From Tenacibaculum sp. 190524A02b (GTDB lineage Bacteria; Bacteroidota; Bacteroidia; Flavobacteriales; Flavobacteriaceae), in contig NZ_OZ038525.1 of NCBI RefSeq assembly GCF_964036645.1, positions 4,282,001-4,346,000 on the forward strand: a stretch of DNA of 64,000 bases, in the 5' to 3' direction. The position numbers and the translations under genes were made by a program. Below the pieces are notes generated by a model. It ran no database searches. It was not told the DNA's origin and worked only from the letters and a program-made list of their open reading frames with translations. Of this stretch, positions 44,375 to 51,298 are shown piece by piece. Every line of letters begins with the position of its first letter. Position 1 is the stretch's first letter.

Positions 44375-44962
44375 ATGAATAAAAAGATAGGATTGTATTT
44401 TGGAACCTTTAATCCAATTCACATAGGTCATTTAATTATAGCCAATCATATGGTAGAAAATTCTGACTTAGATGAAATATGGATGGTTGTTACTCCGCAT
44501 AATCCTTTTAAAAAGAAAAGTACGTTGTTAGATAATCATCATAGATTAGAAATGGTGTACTTAGCAACAAAGGAGTATGAAAAAATACAACCTTCAGATA
44601 TTGAATTTAAATTGCCCCAACCTAATTATACCATTAATACTTTAGCACATATTTCTGAAAAGTACCCTAACTATTCCTTTAGTATCATCATGGGAGAAGA
44701 TAATTTAAAAGGATTTCATAAATGGAGAAACTATGAGGCTATTTTGGAAGACTATAACGTGTATGTATATCCAAGAATTTCTGAAGGAAAAATAGAGACA
44801 CAATTTACAGATCATGCAAAAATTCATAGAGTAGAAGCTCCAATTGTGCAAATTTCTTCAACTATGGTTCGAAATTCAATAAAGTCAGGAAAATCAGTAC
44901 GTCCACTATTATCTCATGAGGTTTGGAAGTACATTGACGATATGAATTTTTATAAAAAATAA
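44375..44962 (+). CDS. nadD: Nicotinate-nucleotide adenylyltransferase
   Basis: A 195-residue nucleotidyltransferase that joins nicotinate mononucleotide and ATP to nicotinate adenine dinucleotide in NAD synthesis. The (H/T)xGH motif appears as FNPIHIGHLIIAN (about 12-24). VVTPHNPFKKK (about 38-48) is the NaMN-contact loop and ISSTMVRNSIKSGKS (about 164-178) is the C-terminal ISSTxxR motif. It is the last gene of the yicC-gmk-nadD operon. The ECF-type promoter of the next gene starts 10 bases after its stop. Confidence 0.96.
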   Translation: MNKKIGLYFGTFNPIHIGHLIIANHMVENSDLDEIWMVVTPHNPFKKKSTLLDNHHRLEMVYLATKEYEKIQPSDIEFKLPQPNYTINTLAHISEKYPNYSFSIIMGEDNLKGFHKWRNYEAILEDYNVYVYPRISEGKIETQFTDHAKIHRVEAPIVQISSTMVRNSIKSGKSVRPLLSHEVWKYIDDMNFYKK

Positions 44963-44971
44963 ACTTTTTTT

Positions 44972-44999
44972 AAAACTTTTTAGAACTCTTAAGGTCAAA
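44972..44999 (+). promoter_or_regulatory. ECF-type promoter A (lipoprotein gene)
   Basis: AAAACTTTTT, then 11 bases, then GGTCAAA, ending 28 bases before the ATG at 45028. The first A and GGTC are exactly 21 bases apart, as in the two copies at 47350 and 48359. The -35-like AACTTTT and -10-like GGTC boxes are inferred from that three-way match. Confidence 0.65.
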
Positions 45000-45027
45000 G
45001 AACTAATTAACATTAAAAATTAGTATT

Positions 45028-45891
45028 ATGGCTTTAAGAATTGTACAAAAGAATTTACGTTACCTATTTGTTTTTGGATTATTATTAATAGCAGCATCTT
45101 GTCAAAATAGTGATGCAGATGTGTTACCAGAAACACTTACTGAAATCCCAGAAGACGAAGTATTAAATGTAGTTTTAGCAGATGATATTTCTGATGATAT
45201 TGATAATATTTTAGATGATGATGATGCCGATTTTAGCAAAGCATCAGCAAAGGGAGTTACACCACCTAATAGCCACCCAGGATGTGTGGTAAGATCCATT
45301 GAAGAAACTACCACGGGAAAGATTGTAACCTTAGATTTTGGAGATGGGTGCGAATCAAAAAGAGGAAGAGTGTTAACAGGAAAAATAATTATTGAATATG
45401 TGAGAACTGGTGATGGATTTTCTAAAACAGTAACTTTTGAGAATTTTACAGCAGCAGGAAATAGTGTAGAAGGAACTAAGTCAATTTCAAAAGTAAAAGA
45501 AAATGCTAGTGGGAATCCTGAAAAAACACACATGGTAGATATTACTATTACTTTAACAACAGGAGAAGTAATTACTAAAAAAGGACAGAAAGTAAAAGAA
45601 AAGATAGAAGGGGCTGATACAGATACAAGAGGAGATGATGTATATTCAATATCTGGTAACTGGGAATCTGTAAATAAAGAAGGGAAAATTAAAAAAGCGG
45701 TAATAACTACTAATTTACGTAGAGAGTATGCTTGTAAATATATTGTTAGTGGCGTTATTGAATTAACAAAAGATGCAAGTACGTATACCTTAGATTTTGG
45801 AGATGGGACATGTGATAATTTGGCAACTTTAACAGATGCAAGTGGTAACTCAAAAGAAATTACTTTAAGAGACAGAAAGCGTAAGAAATAA
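45028..45891 (+). CDS. Lipoprotein of the ECF locus
   Basis: A 287-residue protein with a lipoprotein signal (RYLFVFGLLLIAASC, Cys at 26), an Asp-rich stretch (about 50-70) and two similar cysteine-containing blocks, VTLDFGDGCESKRG (about 110) and YTLDFGDGTCDNLA (about 255), suggesting an internal duplication of a beta-rich domain. No family is recognised. Its promoter matches that of the ECF sigma operon, so it is probably a target of that sigma factor. An IS element sits 4 bases after its stop and separates it from its terminator. Confidence 0.6.
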   Translation: MALRIVQKNLRYLFVFGLLLIAASCQNSDADVLPETLTEIPEDEVLNVVLADDISDDIDNILDDDDADFSKASAKGVTPPNSHPGCVVRSIEETTTGKIVTLDFGDGCESKRGRVLTGKIIIEYVRTGDGFSKTVTFENFTAAGNSVEGTKSISKVKENASGNPEKTHMVDITITLTTGEVITKKGQKVKEKIEGADTDTRGDDVYSISGNWESVNKEGKIKKAVITTNLRREYACKYIVSGVIELTKDASTYTLDFGDGTCDNLATLTDASGNSKEITLRDRKRKK

Positions 45892-45895
45892 ATAT

Positions 45896-45922
45896 TGTGA
45901 CGTCCTGAATACTCGTTACAAT
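45896..45922. repeat. Left terminal inverted repeat of the IS3 element
   Basis: Begins TGTGACGTCCTGAA and ends CGTTACAAT. Pairs with 47241-47267, 19 of 27 bases matching. Confidence 0.85.
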
Positions 45923-45948
45923 AATTAATATATTAAAGGTAGTAATTT

Positions 45949-46890
45949 TTAAATTGCTACCTTTAGTTTTTTGTATCTTTTTCTTTTGACTTTTTTTTGT
46001 TGGTGCATTTGATTAGGAGTTAACATTGAATTTGATAAATGAGGTCTTATTTGATTGTAAATATTGATTGCATTTTTAATTAACTTCTTTTTAATTTGTA
46101 TAGAAACGTCGTATTTATCAATTGCAAATTCTTGTTTAAGAATCCCATTGATTCTTTCAGCTATAGCATTTTCATAAGGGTCATATTTTTCAGTCATGCT
46201 AGGTTTGATATTATTGATACTTAACATTTTTTGATATTCATTAGAGCAATATTGTAACCCTCTATCTGAATGATGAATAATAGGTTCTTTATTATAATTT
46301 CTATTAGAGATTGCCATATCTAGGGCTCTTAAAGAACCTGCTACATTTAAACTATTAGAGACATCATACCCCATTATTTTTTTAGAGTAAGCATCAGTAA
46401 TTAGCGCTAAATAACATGGGTTTTCTCTCTTTCCAATGTAAGTAATATCACTCACCCATACTTGTTCAGGTCTTACAAATTCTATATTTTTAAGTTGATT
46501 TACATGTTTTCTAAATCTATGATGAGAATTTGTAGTTATATGATATTTTTTTCTTGGTAGAATTAATAAATTATTAGCTTTTAATATTTTAAACAACTTA
46601 TCACGACCAACACCAATTGCTTTTAATTCAGATTTTAAAAGATAAAATAATTTCCTTGTACCTATTCTCGGCATTGATATACGGATAGTATTTACTAAAT
46701 CAATAACCTTTTTACTAAGCTTTTGTTTCTCTTTATATGAATGAATAGCTCTATAATATACCTGCCTATTCACCCCGAGTAAATCACAGGTAGCTGTTAT
46801 GCTTTCTTTGGCTTCTTGACTATATTTTTTGATAACTCGGGTACGTGCTTTTTCTGATTGGAATATTAAATTCTTCTTCAGCAATATCAA
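45949..46890 (-). CDS. IS3-family transposase OrfB (DDE integrase core)
   Basis: A 313-residue DDE transposase. An HTH_21-like segment (ITATCDLLGVNRQVYYRAI, about 31-50) is followed by the rve integrase core with catalytic residues in WVSDITYIG (first Asp), HHSDRGLQYCS (second Asp) and AIAERINGILKQE (Glu). The C-terminus NQIRPHLSNSMLTPNQMH is typical. The open frame starts at TTG 46890 inside orfA. By coordinates OrfB lies in the +1 frame relative to OrfA, whereas IS3 elements usually need a -1 shift, so either independent translation or a disrupted frame relation is possible. Confidence 0.93.
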   Translation of the reverse strand: MILLKKNLIFQSEKARTRVIKKYSQEAKESITATCDLLGVNRQVYYRAIHSYKEKQKLSKKVIDLVNTIRISMPRIGTRKLFYLLKSELKAIGVGRDKLFKILKANNLLILPRKKYHITTNSHHRFRKHVNQLKNIEFVRPEQVWVSDITYIGKRENPCYLALITDAYSKKIMGYDVSNSLNVAGSLRALDMAISNRNYNKEPIIHHSDRGLQYCSNEYQKMLSINNIKPSMTEKYDPYENAIAERINGILKQEFAIDKYDVSIQIKKKLIKNAINIYNQIRPHLSNSMLTPNQMHQQKKVKRKRYKKLKVAI

Positions 46891-47227
46891 TCATCATATC
46901 AAAAATGATGACTTTTTTATCAGCAAGCTCTGCTAAATATTCAGCACGTGCTTTTTGCTTTTCTAAAAGCTTGACTTGTTGCTCTAATTCTAAAATACGC
47001 TGTTCAGGTGTTTTTGACATGGTTTGATTTATACTAAAATCGTAATCAAATTTACCATATTTTTTTAACCAAGTACGAATCGTAGATCTTGCTTGAATAC
47101 CATATTTATCAATCGCTTGAGTTCTGGTTAATAATCCTTGCTCAATCTCTTGAACAACTTGTAGTTTAAAGGACAAACTATAATCCTTTTGGGTTCGCTT
47201 TACATAATCTGATTTCCTAGAATCCAT
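46820..47227 (-). CDS. IS3-family transposase OrfA (helix-turn-helix)
   Basis: A 135-residue DNA-binding protein. The N-terminal HTH (YSLSFKLQVVQEIEQGLLTRTQAIDKYGI and RTWLKKYG, about 16-57) recognises the IS ends. A leucine-zipper-like coiled coil (RILELEQQVKLLEKQKARAEYL, about 74-95) gives dimerisation. The C-terminal ~24 residues overlap orfB in a different frame. The gene starts about 14 bases inside the right inverted repeat. Confidence 0.92.
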   Translation of the reverse strand: MDSRKSDYVKRTQKDYSLSFKLQVVQEIEQGLLTRTQAIDKYGIQARSTIRTWLKKYGKFDYDFSINQTMSKTPEQRILELEQQVKLLEKQKARAEYLAELADKKVIIFDMMIDIAEEEFNIPIRKSTYPSYQKI

Positions 47228-47240
47228 AAAATAACTTTTA

Positions 47241-47267
47241 GTTGTAACGCTATTTTAGGACGGGACA
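47241..47267. repeat. Right terminal inverted repeat of the IS3 element
   Basis: Read on the minus strand it begins TGTCCCGTCCTAAA and ends CGTTACAAC. It lies at the transposase-promoter end of the element. Confidence 0.85.
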
Positions 47268-47275
47268 TATATGCA

Positions 47276-47309
47276 ACTAAAAAAACCGGTGTAATACTGG
47301 TTTTTTTAG
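47276..47309 (+). terminator. Terminator, displaced by the IS element from the 45028 gene
   Basis: ACTAAAAAAACC and GGTTTTTTTAGT make a 12-bp stem with a T-run. Removing the IS and one TAT copy would place it about 12 bases after the stop of the lipoprotein gene, so it is that gene's original terminator. Confidence 0.85.
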
Positions 47310-47349
47310 TTTCTATACTGTAAATTAAATGTCTGTAAAAAAAATATTT

Positions 47350-47377
47350 AAAACTTTTTTACTCTATTAAGGTCTAA
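47350..47377 (+). promoter_or_regulatory. ECF-type promoter B (sigma factor operon, probable autoregulation)
   Basis: AAAACTTTTT, 11 bases, GGTCTAA; first A to GGTC is 21 bases. It ends 26 bases before the sigma factor ATG at 47404, so the sigma factor probably activates its own gene. Confidence 0.7.
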
Positions 47378-47403
47378 CTATAAAACATCCCCAATTAGTT
47401 ATT

Positions 47404-47967
47404 ATGAACGAAGCTATTTTTATACAAGAACTAACAAGTAAAAAATATAGGGAAAAAGCTTTTGCTAAATTGTTAGAGTTGTACCAAGAACGTTTGTATT
47501 GGCATATTAGAAAAATAGTTGGGACGCATGAAAATGCAGATGATGTTTTACAGAACACGTTTATTAGAGTGTATAAAAGTTTAGTAAATTTTAAGCAAGA
47601 CAGCTCTTTACATACTTGGATGTATAAAATAGCATATAATGAATCAATTAGATTTCTAGAAAAAGAAAAAAAGAAAAGTTTTTCTTCATTACAAGAGGTA
47701 AATGATCAGTTTTTAGGGAATTTAAAAGGAGATACTTACTTTGATGGAGATGAAGCACAAATAAAATTACAAGAAGTTTTAAATATGTTGCCAGAAAATC
47801 AGAAAAGAACATTTCAAATGAAGTACTATGATAATTTAAAGTTTAGAGAAATAGCAGAATTGCTTGAAATAAGCGAAAATACCATAAAGACCCATTACTA
47901 TGCTGCTGTAAGGCATATTGAAAAAAACATAACCACCGTAGCCTATATAGAAAAAATTAAAGCATAG
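47404..47967 (+). CDS. ECF-type RNA polymerase sigma factor
   Basis: A 187-residue sigma-70 family protein with only regions 2 and 4. Region 2 runs from LLELYQERLYWHIRKIVGTHENADDVLQNTFIRVYKSL (about 21-58) with the -10-binding helix LHTWMYKIAYNESIRFLEKEK. Region 4 is LQEVLNMLPENQKRTFQMKYYDNLKFREIAELLEISENTIKTHYYAAVRHIEKN (read over about 120-173), including the -35-binding helix SENTIKTHYYAA. It is followed 6 bases later by a small one-helix protein, the usual place for an anti-sigma factor. The nearby AAAACTTTTT/GGTC promoters are its likely targets. Confidence 0.95.
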   Translation: MNEAIFIQELTSKKYREKAFAKLLELYQERLYWHIRKIVGTHENADDVLQNTFIRVYKSLVNFKQDSSLHTWMYKIAYNESIRFLEKEKKKSFSSLQEVNDQFLGNLKGDTYFDGDEAQIKLQEVLNMLPENQKRTFQMKYYDNLKFREIAELLEISENTIKTHYYAAVRHIEKNITTVAYIEKIKA

Positions 47968-47973
47968 TTTGTT

Positions 47974-48354
47974 ATGAGTAAACAAAATGATAACTTTAAC
48001 CATCGAAAAACACTAGACGTGAATTTAGAAAAAAAACATACAACAGATTTAGGGTTAAAGGTGCCAGAAGATTATTTTGCAAAGTCAAAACAATCTATAT
48101 TAGCGCAAACCATAGCAGAAGAAAAGAAAGGTAAAGTAATTAATTTATCTAAAATATTTTATATATGGTCTACTGTAGCTGTAGTAGCATTACTATTCAC
48201 TTTAGCGGTATTCAATCCGTTTGAAAAAAGTGATGCCATAGTAGAAGGAGATATTTTAATAGCCTCTTTAATAGAAGAAGATTCGGAAGCAGATGCTCTT
48301 TTAGATGCTTATGTAAATGATGAATTATTAACAGAAGAAGTTTTTTTAGAATAA
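47974..48354 (+). CDS. Putative single-pass anti-sigma factor
   Basis: A 126-residue protein with a soluble N-terminus (about 1-60), one membrane helix (IWSTVAVVALLFTLAVF, about 66-83) and a short acidic extracytoplasmic tail (VEGDILIASLIEEDSEADALLDAY). The N-terminus lacks a zinc-binding HxxxCxxC motif. Gene order (6 bases after the sigma gene) and topology suggest an anti-sigma factor that holds the sigma factor at the inner membrane, but there is no sequence proof. Confidence 0.65.
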   Translation: MSKQNDNFNHRKTLDVNLEKKHTTDLGLKVPEDYFAKSKQSILAQTIAEEKKGKVINLSKIFYIWSTVAVVALLFTLAVFNPFEKSDAIVEGDILIASLIEEDSEADALLDAYVNDELLTEEVFLE

Positions 48355-48358
48355 CAAT

Positions 48359-48386
48359 AAAACTTTTTTAAGAAAATGAGGTCTAA
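48359..48386 (+). promoter_or_regulatory. ECF-type promoter C (Spy-like gene)
   Basis: AAAACTTTTT, 11 bases, GGTCTAA; the spacing is again exactly 21 bases from first A to GGTC. It begins 5 bases after the putative anti-sigma stop and ends 30 bases before the ATG at 48417. Confidence 0.7.
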
Positions 48387-48416
48387 AAAGAAGAAGGAAG
48401 TATTAAAAGTAGAAAG

Positions 48417-48851
48417 ATGAAAACATTAAAAAACATATTAGCTATACTAACATTCTTATTAGGAGTGCAACATATAGTAGCACAAGAATCTATAGAAGCT
48501 TTAAATCTTTCTCAACAACAAAAGGAGCTTTTAAAAGCACAGAAGGAGTTGATTAAAAAGAATAGAGAAGAGTTTAAAGCTAGCCTTACGCCAGATCAAT
48601 TGGCGATATTAAAAAATAAAGCATTAACAAAAGTAGAAAGACAATCAGCGTTGAAAAAAACCTTAACGCTTTCACAAAAGAAGATTATAAAATCAAATAA
48701 AATAAGCGTTAAAACTGCAAAAGCTAATTTTAGGTCAACACTAACACCAAAGCAAAAACTCCAATTAAAAAAACGAATACGTAATAAGAATGTAAGAAGA
48801 GACATTAGAAAAAATGTAGTAAAAGATAGGAGAAAAAGATTACGTAATTAA
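48417..48851 (+). CDS. Spy/CpxP-like periplasmic protein with LTPxQ motifs
   Basis: A 144-residue basic protein with a signal peptide (KTLKNILAILTFLLGVQHIVAQ). It is nearly all helix and carries two LTPxQ-type motifs, SLTPDQLAIL (about 56-65) and TLTPKQKLQL (about 103-112), as in Spy/CpxP chaperones and envelope-stress sensors. The C-terminus is very Arg/Lys-rich. It follows the sigma/anti-sigma genes and has its own ECF-type promoter, consistent with a stress-response effector. The chaperone role is known for Spy of E. coli; here it is inferred. Confidence 0.7.
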   Translation: MKTLKNILAILTFLLGVQHIVAQESIEALNLSQQQKELLKAQKELIKKNREEFKASLTPDQLAILKNKALTKVERQSALKKTLTLSQKKIIKSNKISVKTAKANFRSTLTPKQKLQLKKRIRNKNVRRDIRKNVVKDRRKRLRN

Positions 48852-48874
48852 AATATTTTAAATTTTGAAAATAC

Positions 48875-48903
48875 TAGTGGTTGAATATTCAACCACTTTT
48901 TGT
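48875..48903 (+). terminator. Rho-independent terminator of the Spy-like gene
   Basis: AGTGGTTGAA and TTCAACCACT form a 10-bp stem with no more than a few loop bases and are followed by TTTT. It lies within the open frame upstream of 48919 and shows that the next gene does not start before it. Confidence 0.88.
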
Positions 48904-48918
48904 ATTTTAAGTACCTGT

Positions 48919-49797
48919 ATGAGAAACGTGTATTTATTAATGGTTTTTTGGTTTAGTTGTGTAACCTTATACGCTCAAGAAACTGATGAACTTGATATTT
49001 TAAATGAAGAAGATGAAATCATAGATAATTTATTGAGTGAAGGAATTATGGATGATGTATTACAAGATGTCAATTCCAAAATTCAAGTATTATACTTCTC
49101 TTTAGATTATAATAATCAAACATATTTTTCAGGGAGAGATATTGGTATAAATCAATTTACACTAACTCCGCAAATAACCTATTTACATTCCAATGGTATT
49201 TTTGCAGGTATTTCAGGGATGTATTTTAGTGAGTTTGATCCTAAGTGGGATTACGGATCACTAACGGTGGGGTATAACGGTAACTTTGATGCTAAAAAAA
49301 TATACCAATGGTCAGTATCGTATGATCGTTATTTTTTCTCAGATCCAGGTAACAATCCTTTTAAAAATGGATTTAATGTCGGTTTAGAAGCAGAAAATCA
49401 AAAAAAGACCTTTGGAACAGATGTTACCACTAGTATTTTATTTGGAGAAGATACTTCTTGGCAAGTAATCTCTTCTACTTACGGACAAATAACATTGTTT
49501 AAAAACTCAAAACACCACTTAAAATTTCGTCCACAATTACGTTTAATTATAGCACAGCAAACCATACAATTAAGTAGAACATTTACATTTAGAGGAAGGC
49601 AATTTACAAGGTATTTTGAAAGTGATGATTTTGGGCTCTTAAATACACAAGTAACCTTACCATTACAATACTCGTTTAATAATTTTGATTTTGAAGCGGG
49701 GTATATTGTAAACTTTCCATCGCCATTAGAAGGTGAATCTAACTTAAATACAACAGGGACATTTATGTTTTCCGTAGGCTACTTATTAGGACTGTAA
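48919..49797 (+). CDS. Outer-membrane beta-barrel-like protein
   Basis: A 292-residue protein; ATG at 48919 gives a standard signal peptide (RNVYLLMVFWFSCVTLYAQ). The frame is open from 48865, but that part contains the terminator hairpin of the previous gene. After an acidic N-terminal stretch (ETDELDILNEEDEII) come strands such as YFSLDYNNQTYFSG, GSLTVGYNGNFDAKKIYQWSVSYDRYFF and a final FMFSVGYLLGL, indicating a barrel of about 12-14 strands. No family is recognised. It follows the ECF locus, but its membership in that regulon is not shown. Confidence 0.6.
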   Translation: MRNVYLLMVFWFSCVTLYAQETDELDILNEEDEIIDNLLSEGIMDDVLQDVNSKIQVLYFSLDYNNQTYFSGRDIGINQFTLTPQITYLHSNGIFAGISGMYFSEFDPKWDYGSLTVGYNGNFDAKKIYQWSVSYDRYFFSDPGNNPFKNGFNVGLEAENQKKTFGTDVTTSILFGEDTSWQVISSTYGQITLFKNSKHHLKFRPQLRLIIAQQTIQLSRTFTFRGRQFTRYFESDDFGLLNTQVTLPLQYSFNNFDFEAGYIVNFPSPLEGESNLNTTGTFMFSVGYLLGL

Positions 49798-50406
49798 TTT
49801 AGTATTAATAAAAAATAATCCAGCTCTTAATATGAGCTGGACTATCTCTTTACTTGATTTGAAAAGTAAATATTGATCTCCCCCCAAAGACCTATATGAA
49901 CGGTTTGGTTAACTTATTTTGATATATAAAATTAAAAAATAACAAGTCATTTATTAATTATACATCTCGTATGCATTAAGCATAAAACATCAAGTAAAAA
50001 CTTTTGTTCTTTTATATTTAGTGAGGGACTATATGTGACAATAGGAAAAGCTAATGGCTTAATGTATTGTTCAGCACCATATGTGGTGCCATAAGTAGTT
50101 TTTATAAAAAATTAAGTTGGTAGAGAAAACTAAACTATTAAAGGAAGTAAAAAGCCTTCAATAAGGTTGTTTTCCATTGCTAAGATAAGTTTAAAAATAA
50201 AGGTTTTATAGTTAAATGTGTGTTTTGTAGTTTTTTAAGTGTTTTTGGAAAACAATTCTTTACAAGTGGTTTTTTAGTGTTGTAAAAACAGTAAAAACAA
50301 ATTTTTAGTTTAAAAAGAATGAAATAATAAGCTAAAATAAAGGCAGGAAATTAATTGCTAAAATTTCGTTGTATATTTGAATTTCAAACTTATTTTATTT
50401 ACTACT
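49798..50406. other. Intergenic stretch before the M23 peptidase gene
   Basis: About 600 bases without a gene on either strand. It contains a CCAGCTC/GAGCTGG hairpin (49819-49840, terminator-like on the minus strand) and a GCACCA/TGGTGC palindrome at 50077-50092. The -7 element TATATTTG is at 50372-50379. A small RNA cannot be excluded. Confidence 0.4.
50372..50379 (+). promoter_or_regulatory. -7 element TATATTTG of the M23 peptidase gene
   Basis: A full TAnnTTTG match 28 bases upstream of the GTG at 50407. It overlaps the TTG at 50377, so that earlier in-frame start cannot be used. Confidence 0.6.
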
Positions 50407-51267
50407 GTGGCTAAAACCAATAAGAAAAAATTAAAACAAAAGCTAACAGACAAGTATAGGCTGGTAATTTTAAATGAAGATACATTTCAAGAACGTTTTT
50501 CCTTAAAATTATCTAGGCTAAATGTGTTTGTTTATGGTGGTTTGTTTTCCATTTTACTCATAGCGTTAACAACCTTGTTAATTGCGTTTACTTCATTAAG
50601 AGAATACATACCAGGGTATTCATCAACAGCCTTAAAAAGAAAAGCAACACGTTTAACCTATAAAGCAGATTCATTAACTAATAAGTTAGCGGTATTAGAA
50701 CGTTATACCAAAGCTTTAAAACCTGTATTAACAGGAGAAATTAAACCAGAAAAAATAGATTCTATTATTAATGATGGCGTAGGATTTGTTTTGGAAGAAA
50801 ATACATTGCTAGCTACCAAGCAAGATTCGTTATTTAGAGAAAAAGTTGAAAGTAAAGACCGCTACGCTTTATCTGAAGGAGGGCTAAGTAAAGCAAAAAA
50901 TATTTTCTTTTCCCCGTTAACAGGAAACATGTCACAAGAGTTTGATATGAATAACAAGCACTTTGCAGTTGATATAGTTGCGCAAACAGGAACACCAGTT
51001 AAAGCAGCGGGAGATGGTACGGTTATTTTAGCAGAATGGACAGCAGAAACAGGGTATGTAATTATGTTACAACATACCAATCAATTTATATCTGTTTATA
51101 AACACAACGGAACACTTTTAAAAGAACAAGGAGAGTTAGTAAAGTCTGGAGAAGTAATTGCCAATGTAGGTTCTACAGGAGAATTATCTACAGGTCCTCA
51201 TTTACACTTTGAATTATGGAGTAATGGATATCCTGTAAATCCAACAGACTATATAGATTTTCAGTAA
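50407..51267 (+). CDS. M23-family peptidase (LytM domain), membrane-anchored
   Basis: A 286-residue zinc endopeptidase that should cut peptide cross-bridges of peptidoglycan or serve as its regulator. The GTG at 50407 (AKTNKKKLKQKL) fits the promoter position. One membrane helix is present (LNVFVYGGLFSILLIALTTLLIAF, about 34-57), then a helical linker with coiled-coil character. The LytM domain has HFAVDIVAQTGTPVKAAGDG with the His and Asp ligands (about 191-210), and GPHLHFELW (about 268-276) with the HxH pair, so the active site looks complete. Confidence 0.9.
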   Translation: MAKTNKKKLKQKLTDKYRLVILNEDTFQERFSLKLSRLNVFVYGGLFSILLIALTTLLIAFTSLREYIPGYSSTALKRKATRLTYKADSLTNKLAVLERYTKALKPVLTGEIKPEKIDSIINDGVGFVLEENTLLATKQDSLFREKVESKDRYALSEGGLSKAKNIFFSPLTGNMSQEFDMNNKHFAVDIVAQTGTPVKAAGDGTVILAEWTAETGYVIMLQHTNQFISVYKHNGTLLKEQGELVKSGEVIANVGSTGELSTGPHLHFELWSNGYPVNPTDYIDFQ

Positions 51268-51298
51268 CACACAAGCTTAATACTAGCATTTAATACCT

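Larger units (their letters stand above)
45896..47267 (-). mobile_element. IS3-family insertion sequence, complete
   Basis: A 1372-bp element with imperfect 27-bp terminal inverted repeats (45896-45922 and 47241-47267; 19 of 27 positions match; both ends begin TGT and share CGTCCT and CGTTACAA). It is flanked on both sides by TAT (45893-45895 and 47268-47270), a 3-bp target duplication as expected for IS3. It encodes OrfA and OrfB on the minus strand. With both ends, the target duplication and the catalytic residues intact, it could be recent and active. It splits the 45028 gene from its terminator. Confidence 0.93.

Noticed and set aside
48865..48918. TTG at 48865 as start of the outer-membrane protein gene
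   Set aside because: This part contains the terminator hairpin of the preceding gene; the signal peptide starts at the ATG at 48919.
50377..50406. TTG at 50377 as start of the M23 peptidase
   Set aside because: It lies inside the TATATTTG promoter box, and the GTG at 50407 gives the usual AKxxKKK start.
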